DNA of 64,000 bases from Pseudoalteromonas luteoviolacea NCIMB 1944 (GCF_001625565.1 NZ_AUXS01000016.1:310001-374000), one strand, 5' to 3'; positions 17,826-28,243 are shown, numbered from the stretch's first letter. Notes: generated by a model from the sequence alone, not told the origin. Numbers and translations are program-made.

Positions 17826-19280
17826 ATGAAAGTATATAAATTGAATAGCATGGGCTTGTTTGGCCTTATGTTGATGTCTGCAACCCATTCCTCTTGGGCG
17901 CAAGAACAGTATCAAGAGTTTACTGGCAACCACCAACAGTTTAAACAAACCAGCAATAAGGTAGTTGGCACTTACATTGCCAATTGGTCCGACCCCAATT
18001 CAATCGATGATGTGCCAGGCGATAATTTAACCCATATTTTATACGCCTTTTTGCGGGCGTGTGGACCAGGAGAGCTCCCCAATGACGCCACAGTGTGCGC
18101 CAATAAACCCGATTATGTCCTCGCCGAGGACGACGCCACAATAGACAAGCAGTTTGCGCCTAAATTTTTGCAACTAAAGCAAAAATACCCACACCTAAAA
18201 ATCCTTCCTTCGGTCGGTGGCTGGGGCGGCTCGGACACATTTCCCCCCATGGCTAAAGATCCACAAGCAAGACAAGTATTTGTTCAATCAGTTGTTAATT
18301 ACTTACGTACGCACCGCGCTTTTGACGGCATTGATATTGATTGGGAGTGGCCAAACACACCAGAAGAAGGCGGTCACTATGCCGATCTGATGCACGATTT
18401 AAGAGCTGCATTTGATGTGCTAGAAGCTGAGCTTGGCAGAAAGTACTCAATTACAAGTGCGATTGGGACACACGCTAATAACGTTAGAAATATTGATTAT
18501 GAACGCGCAGCACCTTATCTTGATTATATCTTTTTGATGACGTACGACTTTTTTGGTGGCTGGTCAAGAAACAATATTGGACACCACACTTCATTAGATG
18601 CACACAGCGCAAACATGGCAGCATCCCATGGCGTTATGCAAGGTGTGCAAAACCTACTTAACAAGAGCGTCCCCGCCAGCAAACTGGTTGTGGGTGTCGC
18701 TAAATATGCCCGAGGTTTTGATGGTATTAGCCTAAGTGCTTCTGGTACGCCTATTGGTGGGCAAGCGGCAGGGCTATTTCCGAAAGCTGTGCAACCGTGG
18801 GATGAAGAAGGTGTTGGCACATATCGACGTATTGTTGATGAAGTTATCGGCCCAAATGGTCAAGGGATCAATGGCTTTACTATCCGTTACGATGCAGACT
18901 GCGACTGCCACTACGCTTGGAGAGAAAGTGACGCTGCATTTGTCGGGTTTGACCACCCAAGCAGCGTGATTAAAAAAGCTCAGTATGTGTTAAACAGCAA
19001 TCTAGGCGGCATATTTGCGTGGGAGTACGCTCAGGACAATGGCGATATTCTCAGCGCTATGAACTATGGTATTGGCAATCAATGGTTAGGTAACTCTAAC
19101 CCCGGCGACGGCATATGCAGAGGCATTGCAAATTGGCGCGCCGAAGATGTCTATCGCAAAGGCGATCAAGTACACATAGACAATCGCTTATATGAAGCCA
19201 AGTGGTATTCAAACAATCAACACCCTGCTCAGTACTCAGGCCGCTGGCAAGTATGGCAGTTTATAAGTGCATGCCAATAA
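17826..19280 (+). CDS. Secreted GH18 chitinase with C-terminal chitin-binding module
   Basis: 484 residues from ATG 17826, chosen because AGGGA lies 5 bases upstream and a signal peptide (KVYKLNSMGLFGLMLMSATH, cleaved near SWAQ) follows. The GH18 barrel spans about 45-400 and has SVGGWGGSD and the catalytic motif DGIDIDWEWP at 167-176, with Glu174 as proton donor; later YDFFGGW and the closing IFAWEYAQDNGD Trp are also typical. A short ChtBD3/CBM5-like domain (about 425-484, WRAEDVYRKGDQVHIDNRLY, then WYSNNQHP and WQVWQF) binds chitin. It hydrolyses beta-1,4-GlcNAc links outside the cell, as expected for a marine chitin degrader. Terminator downstream. Confidence 0.93.
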   Translation: MKVYKLNSMGLFGLMLMSATHSSWAQEQYQEFTGNHQQFKQTSNKVVGTYIANWSDPNSIDDVPGDNLTHILYAFLRACGPGELPNDATVCANKPDYVLAEDDATIDKQFAPKFLQLKQKYPHLKILPSVGGWGGSDTFPPMAKDPQARQVFVQSVVNYLRTHRAFDGIDIDWEWPNTPEEGGHYADLMHDLRAAFDVLEAELGRKYSITSAIGTHANNVRNIDYERAAPYLDYIFLMTYDFFGGWSRNNIGHHTSLDAHSANMAASHGVMQGVQNLLNKSVPASKLVVGVAKYARGFDGISLSASGTPIGGQAAGLFPKAVQPWDEEGVGTYRRIVDEVIGPNGQGINGFTIRYDADCDCHYAWRESDAAFVGFDHPSSVIKKAQYVLNSNLGGIFAWEYAQDNGDILSAMNYGIGNQWLGNSNPGDGICRGIANWRAEDVYRKGDQVHIDNRLYEAKWYSNNQHPAQYSGRWQVWQFISACQ

Positions 19281-19295
19281 TATTTAAGAGCACTT

Positions 19296-19320
19296 AAAGC
19301 CCAACTGATTGGGCTTTCAT
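19296..19320 (+). terminator. Rho-independent terminator after chitinase
   Basis: Perfect 9-bp stem AAAGCCCAA / TTGGGCTTT with a CTGA loop, 15 bp past the stop codon. Confidence 0.8.
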
Positions 19321-19795
19321 TCATTTATAAAGTAGCACCACTACAAATTTCTACCTCTAGTTAAACTCCAACGGCGAATATTCATTCTAAACATAAACAA
19401 GCAAATTAACTACGCTTCTCATGCGCCACAAGCTTAGTAAAGCATGCGAATATATTCACGGTTTCTTCAACTTCATAGCCGCAAACAGAACCTGTAGACT
19501 AATTAATACACTTAGCGACGTCCACCTCACCAAACAGCCGAACAATAACACTCAAACTATTGCAGATAAATGAATAAATTAATAAATTAGGTGATTTAGA
19601 ATACGGTATTACTCATCGCCTTTAAGTTTTACCAAACGCACAAAAACACACTAAACACCTGTTTTTAAACACAAAAAACAATACAGCTCGAATAAATTAA
19701 AAATACTCTCCTTGTGGATGCTGAAAAAACAATCTTTAAAACAGACTTATATAAAATGTCATTTATGTTAGAATATGCAACAAAAATGAAACTGT
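19321..19795. other. A+T-rich intergenic region upstream of fic
   Basis: About 475 bp with no gene. The last 170 bp are very A+T-rich and carry the promoter of the fic-rhs operon; the low G+C fits acquired DNA. Confidence 0.4.
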
Positions 19796-20755
19796 ATGAA
19801 TAATAAAATAGTAAATTCAATAATCATTAATTTAATTTCCCGCTATCTTGCAGGTGGCTCTAGTCTGAGAGAAACACGTAATATTACTCGAAAACAATTA
19901 GCGTTGACTAACTGCGGTGTAGGCTTTATTCACCCGGGAAGCCAAGTACAAACGGAATTAAATTTGAGGTTTATGAAAGCTGTTGAAATATTTAACAGCT
20001 CCGGGATAAATATTAGTACTTTATCTCAAGTAAACTCAATTTTTTTAAACCGCAAAACATCTATAAGAACTTCAGGCGTAAAAATAGCCACCCCAAGCCA
20101 AGAGCTTGAATTTAAGCCCCCTTCAGCTGACAAGTTACAATCCCTGCTAACCCAAATGCAAATTGATATTGCAGAATTCCCCGTGATTAGTATTCAACAA
20201 GCTATTTGTTTTTACACACAACTGATCAAAATTCACCCATTTTCAGACGCAAATGGCCGCACAGCCAGAGCTATGGTTTGTGCAATGTTAATAAATGATC
20301 CTTCTGCATATATAAGCTTTTTGTATCGATTGAACGCGAATAAAGAAGATTATATTGCGGCATTGGACGCGTATACACTGACAAGCAAAGAGTATATCGA
20401 CAGCACATATTGGGACCAAGCTCAGTATTTTGGCAAACAAGTTGCACAATTAAGCACTCAGGTTATTTTGGAGACACACAAGTCCTTAACCACTCAATTT
20501 ACACTGTCTCCAGATGCCAAGAACTGCGTTCTGCTGATTGAGCACCTTTGGTTGCATCCTATTGTATATCCACCCAAGCTCGCCTCACATTTAAAGCTAT
20601 CTGAAATTGATCTAGATAAAGCTATTGATGAATTAGTAAAAAGAAAAATTCTTGTCCCACGAGCAATGCGTAATCCCAAAGGCGCTGTTGTTCTAGAATG
20701 CCCAAAGATAATGTCAGCTTGGGCTCAAATAGATAATCAGTTTTTACAAAGATAA
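19796..20755 (+). CDS. Fic domain protein
   Basis: 319 residues. The Fic core has the complete active motif HPFSDANGRTARA from His147, so AMP or other nucleotide transfer to a target hydroxyl is expected. The beta-hairpin upstream (FPVISIQQAICFYTQLIKI) and a C-terminal winged-helix-like segment (about 235-310, HPIVYPPKLASHLKLSEID) fit the large single-chain Fic class. An N-terminal SSLRET resembles the auto-inhibitory (S/T)xxxE(G/N) motif but ends in T. No good ribosome site is seen. It lies 17 bp before the RHS gene on the same strand, so it is probably part of that operon, either as a modifier of the RHS protein or as a second effector. Confidence 0.85.
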   Translation: MNNKIVNSIIINLISRYLAGGSSLRETRNITRKQLALTNCGVGFIHPGSQVQTELNLRFMKAVEIFNSSGINISTLSQVNSIFLNRKTSIRTSGVKIATPSQELEFKPPSADKLQSLLTQMQIDIAEFPVISIQQAICFYTQLIKIHPFSDANGRTARAMVCAMLINDPSAYISFLYRLNANKEDYIAALDAYTLTSKEYIDSTYWDQAQYFGKQVAQLSTQVILETHKSLTTQFTLSPDAKNCVLLIEHLWLHPIVYPPKLASHLKLSEIDLDKAIDELVKRKILVPRAMRNPKGAVVLECPKIMSAWAQIDNQFLQR

Positions 20756-20772
20756 GACTTAAAGGAAAAGTC

Positions 20773-23700
20773 ATGAAGTATAAGAAGACCAAAGTGGCCT
20801 TGATGGTTACGCTCTATATCTCAAATGTAAATATCACCACAGACAGTTTTATTGATGATGAAGCTGGAGTGGAGCTGCACTCCACTGAATGGGGTTGGGG
20901 TTTAAATGCGGCAGCTGCTAATGATGAATGCACGGGCCCAGATCAGCCAGGCTGTGAGCCCGTACCAGACCCAGATCCAGATCCAATACCGGAACAAGAC
21001 CAAAGACCAGAAACACCTCATTGTGATCCCCTGAGATCAACTTGTTTAGAGATTAATGCCGATCCCATACCTGATTATCGTTTGGACGACAACTACAAAA
21101 GGTACAAACGGAATCAGGAAGCAATGCTTGAGCAAATAGCCCGATTACAAAGAAATCAGTTTTTTTATGACCCAGACTCAGGTGATTCTGAGGGAACGCA
21201 CGGTCGAGCCGTTTTCGAAAAAGTTACTTGTAAAGGGGAAATTGGTAATCCAATACGTTACCAAGATGGTGAAAAAGTCGAAAAGTTTACAGATTTTGTT
21301 GGTCGCGGAAAACACCCTCTCTCTATTATTCGTACCTATCAGAGTGATAAACTTTCGCATGTACGGTATCAAAAACCTTTTGGAAGAAACTGGAGCTCGA
21401 ACCTAAACAAAAGCTTAGAAATTTACTACAACAAACATATAAAGAAACATATCATTGAGCGTCAAGCTGACGATGGAACGACAGTCATGTTCGAAAGCTC
21501 TGATGGGTATAATTTCACCAAAACTAATCAAGTTAGATTGGCCGGTTCTAAGCTACAGAAATTTTTAGATGGGCGTATTGTATATACTTCCCCTTCTGGC
21601 GAAACAGAACAATATAACTCCCTGGGCCAATTGGTTAAAATAACATTTAAAGGTGGTATTACTCATTCATACACTTGGACACCTAACAGCCAAAGTTGGT
21701 TACCCGGTCAATTGAAAATCACTCATTCCAACGGTTCATCAATTACGGTATATAAAGCGAATGGTCGAGTTACTAAGTTTGTTGATGAGCTTGGCCAAGA
21801 GTATAAGTATCAGTATTTATTCGACAATACAGATGTTGGCTCCTTCTCACTAAAAAAAGTAATTTATCCAGATAACAATATTACTGAGTATACATACGAT
21901 AAATCTAGCAAGTCATATAAACAGTACTCTTTCGATCAACTAAACGGTGTACATTACAACGGCGAACAGTATTCTTGGTTTGAATATAAGGATGGGAAAG
22001 CAACTTCAAGCCGACACTATGGTGATATAGATAAATATACTTTTGACTACCATATGGAAGGCATCAAAGTAACTAACCCATTAGGCCATCAAGTCGATTA
22101 TTTATATGAAACAGGCCTTGAAATCGAGAAGCGTAGCTTACCGTCAGAAAACTGTAATGGCATGTCTCTACATAAAACATATACGAGTGAGGGATATATT
22201 GACACCATTACTAATGAAGAGGGCCACATTACAGATTTTGACTATGACGAAGATGGCAACGTAATAACCAAAACCGTTGCAAAAGGGTCGGCTGAAGAGT
22301 CAGTATTTAGGTATACATGGAACGACAAAAACCAGGTATTAACCGAAACAGGTCCAGACTTTAAACTTGAATTAAATTATAATGACCTTGGCGATATAGT
22401 TTACAGAGCTCATCTCAACCTAAATGGTGATATCCTCAGATCGATTACGACAACTTATACATATCACAATAACAAAGAGCCTGCTTCAATCGTTATGAAA
22501 AGCAGTGATTTACCGCACTCTCCTAATTCTCAACACTTTAACAGCCAAGGAAACCTTACTAAGCTAGTTGAGAAAGGCCTCACAACAAAATTCGAAAAAT
22601 ATGACGCATTAGGTCGTGTGGGTAAAATTACCTACCCTTCTGGTTTAATTAAATCTTTTACCTATCATCCTCGTGGTGAGGTTAAGTCTCTGACTACCAA
22701 TGATGGAGGTAAAAGCAGTACAATTACATATGAATACAACATCAAGCAAAAGCTCGAAAAAGAAACCCATTCTAGCGGCCTAGTATTAGATTACGTATAT
22801 GACAGAGCATTCAGGCTTGTACGAGTCGACAACCTCACAAGCCAAACGAGTTCACAGTATGACTATGACAAAATGGGAAATTTGATCAAGTTAAGCTCAT
22901 ACCCTCTGAACAAACCGACTCAAATTCAAACTGAGAGTGGCGCAACCTACGATGAGTTAGGCAGGAAGCTAACAGAGTCAGCTGGTGGGCAACTGGTTGC
23001 GCAATACACCTACGATAACTTAGGTAACGTGCTTAGCACTACTGATGGCGAAGGCTACACGAATTCATATCAATACGATGAGTTAGATAGAGTAAGGCGA
23101 GAGAATATCTCTGACGGCGGCATCATTGATATTGAATACACAAAAAGTAAACTAACCGAAATAAAAGATCCCAAAAACAATAGAACAACATTTCAGTATA
23201 GCAACAACAATACTCTTGAAAAGCTAATTAGCCCAGACACAGGGCAAACCCCTATGTCAGTTAGTACCAGCGGACGAGTATATAATTTAACACGTGCTGA
23301 TGGTACATATATCGAATATGGCTACAACTCCCATGGTGATTTAAGTAACATAACTTCAGGTGGCGTGAAACATAGCTTCGAATACCACAATGGTACATTA
23401 AAAAAAATATCAAGCCCATCAGGGAATATAACATTGCTACGAAATGGAGCTGGTAATGTAACAACCCAAACTAATTTAATTGATGGTGTCAATTATACTA
23501 CCTCTTCTACGTATAATAGTTCAGGCCAACTATCTACTATAACTTACCCGGGTGGAAACCAGGTAAGCTATACTTACGCCTCTGACAAAACCATAGAAAA
23601 AGTGAATGTTAAAATAAATGGTGTGACTAAGAGTTTGATCAATAAGGTTGATCACCACTCTACTGGTGCTATTTCTGCATTACATTTTTCTAATGGAATA

Positions 23701-25035
23701 CCGCAGTACTTTGCTAGAAGTAAGTCCGGGAACATCTCAACTATTCGCGCTGGCGGAATTCAAAATCTTGATTATAAGTACGATAGAGCATTCAATATTA
23801 AGGAAGCAATCAATACCGTTAACTCAGACGCCTCCCGCCAGTATACTTATGATAAAGCTGGCAGATTAACTTCCTCTCGTCACCCAGTTACACAAAGTGG
23901 CAGTAGCTATACTTACGATTTGGTTGGTAACCGAAAAACAGAGACCTCCAAAGGGCTGAAGCGCTCTGGTTTTTTTGTTCTCCATGGCGAAGTAAGCGTG
24001 ACTCTTCCATTTGTTACACAAGATGGACATAAAAATATAACTCTAGGTTACGATAAAAACAGTAACCGTTTAACAAGCCTATCAGGTACTGAAGGAAGCC
24101 ATAGCATTACCTACGATGCTAATGGCAACATTAAGAACGATGGTCATCGAAACTTTACTTATGACTCTTTTAACCGTTTGGTTAAAATTAACGACAATAT
24201 ACAATACAAGTATAATGGACTAGGTTTACGAGTATCTAAAAAGGCAATGGGAAGAAGTACTCACTTTATCTATAATGAATCTGCCAAACTTCTCTCCGAA
24301 GGCAACGAAAAGCAATACATTTATGTAAGCGGTCGAGTAGCAGGTTATATTTATAACAACAAGTTATTTAGTGTTTACAACGATCACATAGGTCGTGCTG
24401 AAGTAATCACGGACCAAAGTAAAAATGTCGTATGGCGAGCAGAAAATTATGCATTTAGCCGTACTGTATTGAAAGACAAAATTGGCGGCTATCACCTTGG
24501 CTTTCCTGGGCAATATTATGACTCTGAGAGTGGCTTGTATTACAACATAAATCGTTATTACAACCCAGAGACTGGCCGCTATACACAATCTGATCCTATT
24601 GGTTTAGCTGGTGGTATAAATACTTATGCTTATGTTGGAGGGAATCCAATCTCAAGAATAGACCTATTTGGCCTTGCTCAAATATGTAAAAGGCCTCTTT
24701 CATTTGCTGGAAACTTTCAAACCAGTGGAGCAACAGGCCTAGATTTAGGTATATTTCACGAGCATATCTTCTCTGAAGATGGAAGTGGAGAAAACTGGGG
24801 ATATACCAAAGGTGGCTTCTTCGATGACGCTAAAAACAAAAGTAAATACCAGTGCGGATCCAAGAGTTACGACGAAAACTTAATTCGGGCCGCAGTGAAT
24901 GATGTAAGGGTAAATTACGCTGATGATGGTTACAATTTTCTTACAAATAATTGCCAAGACTTTGTTACGGATGTGATAAAAAGGTATGACCAGCTTGAAC
25001 TATTGCAAAAAATACTAGATAAAGGTAACAATTAA
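20773..25035 (+). CDS. RHS-repeat polymorphic toxin with C-terminal papain-fold-like domain
   Basis: 1420 residues. A weak N-terminal signal-like segment is followed by an acidic Pro-rich spacer (PVPDPDPDPIPEQDQ), a DUF6531-like start domain (about 150-200, ending TDFVGRGKHPLSIIRTYQS), then dozens of RHS/YD repeats (YDxxGNxxxxT) to about 1270. The conserved RHS core end (DPIGLAGGINTYAYVGGNPI) is at about 1274-1295. The remaining 117 residues are the variable toxin tip: His1329/His1331 in IFHEHIF and Cys1394 in NNCQDFV form a Cys/His pair like LRAT or NlpC/P60-type folds, suggesting a protease, acyltransferase or deamidase-like activity. AAGGA lies 7 bases before the start. The next gene is likely its immunity protein. 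No VgrG or T6SS gene is nearby. Confidence 0.9.
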   Translation: MKYKKTKVALMVTLYISNVNITTDSFIDDEAGVELHSTEWGWGLNAAAANDECTGPDQPGCEPVPDPDPDPIPEQDQRPETPHCDPLRSTCLEINADPIPDYRLDDNYKRYKRNQEAMLEQIARLQRNQFFYDPDSGDSEGTHGRAVFEKVTCKGEIGNPIRYQDGEKVEKFTDFVGRGKHPLSIIRTYQSDKLSHVRYQKPFGRNWSSNLNKSLEIYYNKHIKKHIIERQADDGTTVMFESSDGYNFTKTNQVRLAGSKLQKFLDGRIVYTSPSGETEQYNSLGQLVKITFKGGITHSYTWTPNSQSWLPGQLKITHSNGSSITVYKANGRVTKFVDELGQEYKYQYLFDNTDVGSFSLKKVIYPDNNITEYTYDKSSKSYKQYSFDQLNGVHYNGEQYSWFEYKDGKATSSRHYGDIDKYTFDYHMEGIKVTNPLGHQVDYLYETGLEIEKRSLPSENCNGMSLHKTYTSEGYIDTITNEEGHITDFDYDEDGNVITKTVAKGSAEESVFRYTWNDKNQVLTETGPDFKLELNYNDLGDIVYRAHLNLNGDILRSITTTYTYHNNKEPASIVMKSSDLPHSPNSQHFNSQGNLTKLVEKGLTTKFEKYDALGRVGKITYPSGLIKSFTYHPRGEVKSLTTNDGGKSSTITYEYNIKQKLEKETHSSGLVLDYVYDRAFRLVRVDNLTSQTSSQYDYDKMGNLIKLSSYPLNKPTQIQTESGATYDELGRKLTESAGGQLVAQYTYDNLGNVLSTTDGEGYTNSYQYDELDRVRRENISDGGIIDIEYTKSKLTEIKDPKNNRTTFQYSNNNTLEKLISPDTGQTPMSVSTSGRVYNLTRADGTYIEYGYNSHGDLSNITSGGVKHSFEYHNGTLKKISSPSGNITLLRNGAGNVTTQTNLIDGVNYTTSSTYNSSGQLSTITYPGGNQVSYTYASDKTIEKVNVKINGVTKSLINKVDHHSTGAISALHFSNGIPQYFARSKSGNISTIRAGGIQNLDYKYDRAFNIKEAINTVNSDASRQYTYDKAGRLTSSRHPVTQSGSSYTYDLVGNRKTETSKGLKRSGFFVLHGEVSVTLPFVTQDGHKNITLGYDKNSNRLTSLSGTEGSHSITYDANGNIKNDGHRNFTYDSFNRLVKINDNIQYKYNGLGLRVSKKAMGRSTHFIYNESAKLLSEGNEKQYIYVSGRVAGYIYNNKLFSVYNDHIGRAEVITDQSKNVVWRAENYAFSRTVLKDKIGGYHLGFPGQYYDSESGLYYNINRYYNPETGRYTQSDPIGLAGGINTYAYVGGNPISRIDLFGLAQICKRPLSFAGNFQTSGATGLDLGIFHEHIFSEDGSGENWGYTKGGFFDDAKNKSKYQCGSKSYDENLIRAAVNDVRVNYADDGYNFLTNNCQDFVTDVIKRYDQLELLQKILDKGNN

Positions 25036-25036
25036 A

Positions 25037-25339
25037 ATGCATGGTGAGTTATTGAAACATTTGATTAAACTTGTAATTATTGCATCAATTTATCTGTTGT
25101 TTTTATGTACTCTAGATCTTATCTTTGTATTAGCATTAGAGCAGAAACAAGGTTGGTACAATAGTTTAGTACTATTAACATTCACCCTACCAATTGTTAT
25201 GAGTTTCTATGTCTATAAAAAAGTAAGCAAATCAATTGTATTAATGTTGCTGACTTTTATAAGTGGCTTAGTTATTAGTTATATTGAGTTTATGTGGGTT
25301 TCAATTGAGTTCCATACTTTGATAGGGGGAAGTATTTAG
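25037..25339 (+). CDS. Small membrane protein, probable immunity to the RHS tip
   Basis: 100 residues with three hydrophobic helices (IIASIYLLFLCTLDLIFVLA; SLVLLTFTLPIVMSFYVY; IVLMLLTFISGLVISYIEFM). The ATG is one base after the RHS stop. Immunity proteins always sit directly downstream of their RHS toxins, and a membrane location would protect against a toxin acting at the envelope. The call rests on position; the sequence family is not recognised. Confidence 0.65.
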   Translation: MHGELLKHLIKLVIIASIYLLFLCTLDLIFVLALEQKQGWYNSLVLLTFTLPIVMSFYVYKKVSKSIVLMLLTFISGLVISYIEFMWVSIEFHTLIGGSI

Positions 25340-25368
25340 CTACTCCCATTTAGCTTTGAAGTCATTAT

Positions 25369-25390
25369 AAGCCAGCAATGCTGGCTTTTT
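25369..25390 (+). terminator. Rho-independent terminator of fic-rhs operon
   Basis: Stem AAGCCAGC / GCTGGCTT with an AAT loop and a T-run, 30 bp past the immunity gene. Confidence 0.85.
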
Positions 25391-26112
25391 ATGCTAAAAT
25401 ATGCTGCCAGAAAAGTTTAATTATTTATTACCTGCACCCTGTAACTAAATCAGAACAGCTATTGGTCACAATCTTACTGTAATACCTTGAAGCCTTGTGA
25501 AAAAGCTCAACTCAGTATCATCGCTTGAAAAGGTTGGTCAGCTCCGTCAAGACAAGCACCTTTAATAGGTGCATTTTCTGTTTTGATATTTCGACACCAA
25601 CAGACGCACAACAATACAGTCCAATATTTTTGCCAGGCAGCCCTGTTTCTCTTCAAGCACTTCGTATTGACCTTGACAAAGTTCAGAGGCCCTTCTGTGC
25701 CAATAATTGCTAACCTGCTCTTTGGTACTAACACATGACATCCAGCTGTATTTCTAACACAGTTCTACTTAAACACGTCTGATGCTAAGGAAAGTAGGCG
25801 CCTTTGAATCTAATTCCGCGTTTGCAGAGTTATGCTAGAGAATTTCCAGAAATAGTAAATTGAATAAGAAAATGACTAGGCCAACTAGATAGTCAATGAT
25901 TCAACAGGTCTATCCACTATTTCAACTCAGCCACAACACAAAACTTTAACTTGAAATAAACATGTGTAAAACATAATATCTTGTTTCCAAAAAAGAGAAC
26001 TTGGATGTGTTTCTTGCTCTTCCACACACTTGAGAGAGCAACCGTGCACAACTGTTTTTTGTTCCCTCTCTAGCTCAATTATTAAAGTTTCAAATACTTT
26101 AAGGATAAAAAG
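25391..26112. other. Long gene-poor region
   Basis: About 720 bp. Open frames exist on both strands between 25507 and 25734, with Cys- and Trp-rich products that resemble no family I know. They may be remnants of an older gene or nothing. The 70 bp before 26113 hold the promoter of the next gene. Confidence 0.3.
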
Positions 26113-26895
26113 ATGAAAATAAGAAAGGCCCTAATTAGTTTAACTTTAGCAAGCGCTGTATTTAGTATTAATGCAAATGCAAAGCAAGATATAACGTTTA
26201 AATTAGCAGCAACGACTGATGGCACTACGCATTCAGTACCTATGCCTATTGCGGGACAGAATCCATTTTCTTTTGACATTCTATTGGACTACCAATACCA
26301 GACTAATGGTGGCCGATGCATTATTGTATATCATCAAGACTCTTGTACCATTGAAAATATGAATGGAGCTGTGACTCTATCGAATATTCACTGGGGCAGA
26401 GCCTCGATTAACGGCTCCATTCAGCAGATCTCTAATTGGATGTATGTCAATCCAAAAGAAACCAGCTCTACTGTTTTAATTCCATCTAGTAATGTTCACT
26501 TCTACTATATAAATAATGACAAGCCAACCTCTACGCTTAACGTATATGGCCGCTCTTCACTTCAAATTAGTAATTATGGTAGAGCTAGCTTACAAACAAC
26601 TAAAAATGCTAACAATGCAGGGTTTGAGATTGCGCGAGTCCCTGCTAGTACAAGTCAAGATGGCGTAAAATTCCCTATGATGGCGGGATGTATCAATTTA
26701 GCCGTGCTTAACACAACGTTACCCAGCATTGCTCGTGTTAACTTTACCGAAGCAAACCAAACTACTGGGCCTATTACTACCACCTTATGTGTGCCAGGAA
26801 ATGACACAACCACATTTGTTGGTATAGACGCAAAAGCAGAGCGTATTGCAAATATCACAGCTAAAGTGCCAACTGAATTAAAGCACCTGTATTAA
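26113..26895 (+). CDS. Secreted protein of unknown function
   Basis: 260 residues. The signal peptide (MKIRKALISLTLASAVFSI, cleaved after ANA) is followed by a beta-rich body of short Ser/Thr/Asn-rich strands, with four Cys positioned as possible pairs (GGRCII, DSCTIE, AGCINL, TLCVPG). Fimbrial-adhesin-like strands could be read into the C-terminal third, but no pilin signature is present. AAGGA lies about 7 bases before the ATG. Monocistronic. Family not recognised. Confidence 0.6.
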   Translation: MKIRKALISLTLASAVFSINANAKQDITFKLAATTDGTTHSVPMPIAGQNPFSFDILLDYQYQTNGGRCIIVYHQDSCTIENMNGAVTLSNIHWGRASINGSIQQISNWMYVNPKETSSTVLIPSSNVHFYYINNDKPTSTLNVYGRSSLQISNYGRASLQTTKNANNAGFEIARVPASTSQDGVKFPMMAGCINLAVLNTTLPSIARVNFTEANQTTGPITTTLCVPGNDTTTFVGIDAKAERIANITAKVPTELKHLY

Positions 26896-27043
26896 AAAGC
26901 GATTGCTACTAACAAGAATCAAAATTAGCTGCTGAAGAGCAGCTAAAAATCGCTAGAGTAGCTTTGTGTGAAAAAAATTATATGGGTTTGAAAACAAAAT
27001 CAAACCCAATTTAATAGACGTGGCCAAACAAATCCTAAATCGT

Positions 27044-28243
27044 CTACTTACAGTAGTTATCTACGAAGGTTAAATCATTGATATGCCGTGGCGCATCCAT
27101 AACATAGGTAGACACTGCGGTTTGTGGGTCGACGGTATAAATTTTCGCGTTTTCACCTGAGACTCTTCCTGAGACATACAATGTACCCTCATCGGAAATT
27201 GCTAAACCAGACGCCCAATTAATGCCATGGTGACCAATCAAGGTTAATGCCATCGAACTATCATCGATTGTATATAAGGATTTACCAGTTAGCACATAAA
27301 GTGTGTTGTTATCAGCAGAATAAGCAATGTCACCGTGTGAGAAAGAATCACCTGAATAACGCATCTTGCCTAACACTGTTTTTTCACCAGTTTGTAGATT
27401 GTAATCATACATATACGTTTTACTGGTGGCGCGTAAAGATTGCCCGCTCGCGGTTACCGCAGAACGATAAATTGGCCAAGATTTCGCATCTGCCTCAGCA
27501 ACTTGAGCACCGGTTTCTAAATCTATTGACCAAAGTTTTGAAGCCTTGCTGCCAGAATCAAGCTGCTCCATAAAATAAAGCTTATCATTGTGACTAGCAA
27601 TGTTTGACGCGGTATTTTGAGCCCCTGCTACGACACTAAAAGTCTTTGTCTCTAAATTGAACTTATAGACATAACCCGTCTCAAATGAGCCATAGTTATT
27701 GATCCCAAAAATACCCGTGTGGCACGCCTGTTTTTCTGTTACGACAACGTCGTCAATAAAGCCCCCTAAACTATCGTTAGTGCCCGCTCCTGTGAAACGG
27801 AGCTCTGAAGTACTTGAATCCGCCTCTAAAGACAAGGTAAAAGACTGCCAACCTCTTTGCGCTGCGTTTAAATTTAAAACCGTCGTGCCATTCCACTTAA
27901 CATCAACTTTGTTTGTCTGAGTGTGCCCAGAAACTCGCGGTGAGTAGTAGAATGAGACTTCATATGTTTTTCCAGCCTCTGTAGCGAGAGTTTGAAATAC
28001 ACTGTGATTGGCAGTCGAATCGAGCTCAATATATTGATTGCCATCTTGAGCGGTAATGATACCAAGGCGTGACGTTTGAATTTCAAACCTTGCCCCTTCA
28101 CGTTGCCACCCGGTTACTGTACTCAGCAATTTCCATTTTGATTTAACGACATCCTGTTCGAAAGAGCCGTTTGTAACTAAATTGTCCGCTGTTGCAATTT
28201 GCGAAGCAAAAAGCGTGGACATTGCAAAAAGAGATAATTTCAT
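27044..28243 (-). CDS. Secreted protein: DUF642/CBM-like domain plus beta-propeller
   Basis: 399 residues from ATG 28243, which has GGAG 9 bases upstream and opens the signal peptide KLSLFAMSTLFASQIATA. Mature residues about 20-170 form a jelly-roll like DUF642 and galactose-binding proteins (NLVTNGSFEQD, GWQR, YIELDST, YEVSFYYSPR, GFIDDVVV). From about 180 to 399 repeated blades with LYFMEQLD, LWSIDLETG, LYVLTGKSLYTID and IYTVDPQT look like a beta-propeller of the DUF4394 or Kelch-like type. It is probably exported and carbohydrate- or cell-surface-binding. Substrate unknown. Confidence 0.75.
   Translation of the reverse strand: MKLSLFAMSTLFASQIATADNLVTNGSFEQDVVKSKWKLLSTVTGWQREGARFEIQTSRLGIITAQDGNQYIELDSTANHSVFQTLATEAGKTYEVSFYYSPRVSGHTQTNKVDVKWNGTTVLNLNAAQRGWQSFTLSLEADSSTSELRFTGAGTNDSLGGFIDDVVVTEKQACHTGIFGINNYGSFETGYVYKFNLETKTFSVVAGAQNTASNIASHNDKLYFMEQLDSGSKASKLWSIDLETGAQVAEADAKSWPIYRSAVTASGQSLRATSKTYMYDYNLQTGEKTVLGKMRYSGDSFSHGDIAYSADNNTLYVLTGKSLYTIDDSSMALTLIGHHGINWASGLAISDEGTLYVSGRVSGENAKIYTVDPQTAVSTYVMDAPRHINDLTFVDNYCK

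Noticed and set aside
25507..25734. Overlapping frames on both strands
   Set aside because: No recognisable domain; probably chance or deep remnants.
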